Assembly: GCA_049841135.1 (NCBI GenBank)
Contig: JASGHK010000008.1
Coordinates: 1-64,000 of the forward strand
Direction of reading: 5' to 3'
DNA from: JACRCT01 sp049841135
GTDB lineage: Bacteria; Myxococcota; Myxococcia; Myxococcales; UBA5297
Length of the DNA stretch: 64,000 nucleotides
Made by a program: the position numbers and the translations under genes. Every line of letters starts with the position of its first letter. Position 1 is the stretch's first letter. The notes under the pieces were generated by a model. That model worked only from the letters and a program-made list of their open reading frames with translations, made no database searches and had not been told where the DNA came from. Shown here one piece after another: positions 60,701 to 64,000 of the stretch.

Positions 60701-63700
60701 AAGCCGGTGAGGGCCTTGGCCATGGCGCAGGTCTCGGGCAGCGTGTCCTGCGCGCTCAGATCGAGCTTGAAGGCGCCGGAGGTGGCGGCGTTGCCGTCCA
60801 CCACGAGGAAGTAGGTGCCGGCAGGCAGGGCCGCGGCGATGGCCGTGGCGGTGCTCGGGGTGCCCGAGCCGCTGGCGCAGGCGCGCTCCTCGGCGGCCAG
60901 GCCCGGGCAGGCGCCGCGCAGGTAGACGTTGGGCACCAGGGTGGAGCCGGTGTCGGCCGCCACCTTGGCCACCACGAGCTGGGTCTTGGTGGTGGTGAAC
61001 TGGAAGACCACGTCACCGCCGGTGCCGGTGCCGCAGCTGCCCACGGAGTCGCTGGCCGCGCCGACCGTGGTCGCCGAGACCGTCGGAACGGCCACGCCGT
61101 CCACGGTGCCCAGGTCCACGGCCGCGGTGCACTGGTCGTTGGCCGGCACGGGCGGCAGGGCCGCCGAGTCGGTCACCGTGACCACGAGGCTGAAGGGACC
61201 GGAGTGCGAGGTGCTGTAGCCGTCGACCCAGATGAAGTAGCGGCCGGCGGGCAGCCGGGTCGCCGCGGCCGTGACGTTGTAGACGCCCGTGCCGGCAACC
61301 GCGCAGGCCAGCTGGTCCGCCGCCGCCGCCGAGGCGCAGCTCTTGCGGATGTAGACGTTGGGCCGGTAGCTGCCGGTGAAGGTCATCTTCGCGGAGACGT
61401 CCTTGGTCTTGCCCGCCGGAACGTCCAGCGCGTAGACGAGGTCGTAGCCCGAGGCGGAATTGCAGGTGCCGTCGCCCGAGCCGGTGGCGGTCGCGGTGGT
61501 GTCGTTGACGGTCACCGCGCCATTGCCCTCGGCGTCGAAGCCGGTCAGCGCCAGCGGCGAGGCGCAGTCGTCGCCCGTGCGGCCCACGGCCGAGCCGGTG
61601 ACGGTGAGGCTGAACTTGCCCGCGGTCTTGGAGCGGCCGTCGACGATCACGTAGTAGGTCCCGGCCGGGAGCGTCTGCAGGGTGGCCGTCGCCGCGCCGC
61701 CGCCCGTGGTGGCCGTGGCGCAGCCGAGGTCCTCGGCGGTGGTGCCGGGGCAGGCGGTCCGGACGTACACCGAGGGGTAGTACGTCGTCTGGCCGCTGTC
61801 CGGGGTGACCTTGGCCACCACCTTCTGCGCGCTGTTGAGGGTGAAGGTGTAGACCAGGTCGCCGCCGTCGTGCGGGTAGGTCGCCGTGGCGCAGCCGCCC
61901 GCGGTGTCGTTGAGGGCGTTGGTCGTGTCCTGAGCAGCCTGGGTCAGCGTCACGCCGTCGGCGATGCCCAGGTCGATGGCGCCGGCGCACGCGTCGTTCG
62001 CGGGCGGCGGGACGATCACCGTGTCGGCCAGCGTGACCGTGAGCGTGAAGGCCCCCTTGTGCGAGGTGCTGTACGAGTCGGCGTACACGTAGTAGCGGCC
62101 CGCCGGCAGCTTCTTGGGCGAGACGGTGATGGTGTTGACGCCGGAGGCCGCAGAGCCGCAGCCGACCTCGTTGGCCGAGTCGGTCACGACCGCCGTGCAG
62201 GCCTTGCGGACGTACAGGACGGGCCGGTTGGTGGTGGAGGTGAAGGCCATCACCGCCGTGACGTCCTTGGTCATCCCCGCCGGGACGTCGAAGGAGTAGA
62301 CGAGGTCGGGGCCGGTGGCGCTCTCGCACGAGCCGTCGGTCTCGGTGGTGTTGCTGGTGGTGTCGCCGTTGGCGGTGGCGGTGCCGTTGCCGCTGGCGTC
62401 GAAGCCGGTCAGGGGAAGGGCTGCCATGCAGGTCTCGCCCGCGGTGAGCGTGACGGCGGTCAGGTCGAGCTTGAAGGCGCCGGCGGTGCCGGCGAAGCCG
62501 TCGACCACGGCGTAGTAGGTCCCGGCCGGCAGGACCGCCGAGGTGGTGGCGGTGCCGCCGACGGCGGTGGCGGCCTTGCAGGAGGCCTCATCGGCGGCGA
62601 GCGGGCTGGCGCACGCCTTTCGCAGGTAGACCACCGGGCGGAAGGTCGAAGTGGTGGTGCTCAGCGCCGCGGTGACGGTGGCCGGCGCGGTGAGGGTGAA
62701 GGCGTAGACGAAGTCGGGGCTCGAGTCGCCGCCGCAGCTGCCGACCGAGTCGTTGGCCGCGCCGACGAGCGTGCCGCTGACGCTGGCCGCACCGGCGGTG
62801 AAGGCCAGCTCGAGCGCGGGCGAGCAGGTGTCGGCATTGCCGCAGGCGCTGCCGGCGCCGCACACGCCGCTCTTGCAGTCGCTGGCGGCCAGGCACTCGA
62901 CGCAGGCCTGGGACGGGTTGCACAGGTGCTTGGCCCCGGCCGTGCAGTCGGCGTCCGCCAGGCACTCCACGCAGGTCTGGGCGGTGTTGCACTTGGGCGC
63001 CCCGGCGGCGGTGCAGTGGGCGTCGGTGACGCAGTTCACGCAGCCGTGGGCGGCCACGTCGCAGACCGGCTTGCCGGCGACGGTGGCGCAGCCGCTGTCG
63101 GAATCGCAGCCGCTCTTGCAGGTCGACACCACCGTGTCGCAGTACTCGAGCGCGCCGCAGTCGGCGGTCGCCAGACACTGGACGCAGCTCTTGCTGGGGT
63201 TGTCGCAGCGGGTGAGCCCGGGCGTCGTGCAGTCGGTGTCGGCGAGGCAGCCCACGCAGGTGTGGACCGGCACTTCGCACACCGGCAGGGCGGCGGTGCA
63301 GCCGGCGTTGTCGTCGCAGCCGGCGTGGCAGGTCTTGGCCGCCGTGTCGCACCAGCTGTCCGCGGCGCAGTCGGCGGTGCTCAGGCAGGCGACGCAGGCC
63401 TTGGCCGCGGTGTCGCACTTCTTGTCGGCGCCGGTGCAGTCGAGGTCGGCGAGGCAGCCCACGCAGGTGTGGGTCGGGATCTCGCAGACGGGCTTGCCGG
63501 TCACCGTGGCGCAGCCGGCGTTGGCGTCGCAGCCCGGCTGGCAGGCCTTGGCCGCCGTGTCACACCAGTTGCCCGCGCCGCAGTCGGAGGTGGCCAGGCA
63601 CCCCACGCAGCTGTTGGTGGCCGAGTCGCACTTCTTCGCCGTCCCGGTGCACTGCGTGTCGTTGAGGCAGGCGACGCAGGCGTGGGCCGCGACGTCGCAC

Positions 63701-64000
63701 ACCGGCTTGCCGCTCACGCCGGCGCAGTCGGCGCTCTCGCCGCACCCGGGCTGGCAGAGGTGGACCGCGGTGTCGCAGTAGTGGCCCGCGGCGCAGTCGG
63801 CGGTGGCCAGGCACGCCACGCAGACCTTGTTGGCGGGGTCGCACTTCTTGTCGGCGCCGGTGCAGTTGGCGTCGGACAGGCAGGTGACGCAGGTGCCGGC
63901 GGCGGTGTCGCACAGCGGCTTGCCCGCCACGTTGGCGCAGTCGGCGTCGCCGGCGCAGCCCGCCTTGCAGCGGTGGTCGGTGCTGTCGCAGTAGGCGCCC
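57744..64000 (-). CDS. Giant secreted repeat protein: Cys-rich repeats then twelve PPC-like domains (partial, frameshifted)
   Basis: At least 2080 residues; the start lies beyond the right edge. The visible N-terminal 370 residues are tandem Cys-rich units of about 40 residues (CVACLATADCAAGHYCD type, alternating with GKPVCDVAAHACVACL). Then come about twelve domains of 125-140 residues built as DLVYxF, VYLRKAC, LPAGTYYxxVDGY, GxFxLxVT, the pattern of bacterial pre-peptidase C-terminal (PPC) domains. Two types alternate, one starting LTGFDAxGNGT and one NDxCxxAxDLG. One extra base near 60602 (GGATTCTGG for GGATCTGG) splits the frame. Probably an exported adhesin or matrix protein. Confidence 0.85.

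Noticed and set aside
1..64000. tRNA, rRNA or insertion sequence genes
   Set aside because: No sequence with a T-arm GTTCRANYC motif in a cloverleaf, no rRNA core sequence and no transposase motifs were recognised on either strand by eye.

Overview
This is a very GC-rich window (strong G/C preference at third codon positions, GTG and TTG starts, purine-rich ribosome binding sites) with features typical of Myxococcota. These include many lipoproteins and secreted Cys-rich or repeat proteins, a fused ArsR-methyltransferase regulator beside ahcY, a CFI-box protein, a caspase-like protease, FG-GAP and propeller proteins, and type III secretion genes without flagellar genes. No rRNA, tRNA or transposase gene was seen. 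About a dozen otherwise intact, conserved genes carry single small indels, mostly one-base insertions. I annotate these as one gene each and flag the shift, because assembly error is the likeliest cause.

Layout. 0-8.8 kb: a lipoprotein with MORN-like and ankyrin repeats, then the methyl cycle (SahR-like regulator, ahcY, and metK on the other strand), two secreted proteins and an NAD-dependent epimerase. 9-11 kb: a Cys-rich lipoprotein. 11.1-16.9 kb: a compact type III secretion locus with an unknown small protein, a SycD-like chaperone, a protein with a needle-like C-terminus, two more TPR/SycD-like proteins and the export gate SctV. 16.9-20.1 kb: a four-gene cassette that covers every step of GDP-D-glycero-D-manno-heptose synthesis. 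20.1-29 kb: envelope and accessory genes (lipoproteins, CFI-box protein, TlpA-like thioredoxin, HAD phosphatase/small protein/nucleotidyltransferase module, sugar nucleotidyltransferase, L,D-transpeptidase). 29-35.6 kb: a B12-binding radical SAM protein with a repetitive tail, a YjdF-family gene behind a leader that can hide its ribosome binding site, a family of intergenic repeats, and a three-gene GlpA-like/FAD oxidoreductase/DUF1667 operon. 35.6-46.3 kb: secreted proteins, a zinc peptidase, a 206-bp inverted-repeat element, a caspase-like protein, an FG-GAP lipoprotein, and an ECF sigma/anti-sigma pair. 46.3-57.5 kb: tandem repeats, a LprI-like protein, an HExxH protein, an aldehyde dehydrogenase, a vestigial type I-E-like CRISPR array, a WGR-like/LRR protein, a SWIM-SNF2 helicase and a tectonin-like propeller. 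57.7 kb to the right edge: a giant surface protein (Cys-rich repeats followed by twelve PPC-like domains) that starts outside the window.

The most interesting points are: the T3SS locus with a needle-like C-terminal domain on a 242-residue protein and three linked chaperones; an identical bipartite promoter upstream of the ECF sigma gene and of the FG-GAP lipoprotein gene, which suggests a small regulon; the leader of yjdF; the remnant CRISPR array without cas genes nearby; and the radical SAM protein with a fused Asp/Pro-rich repeat tail.
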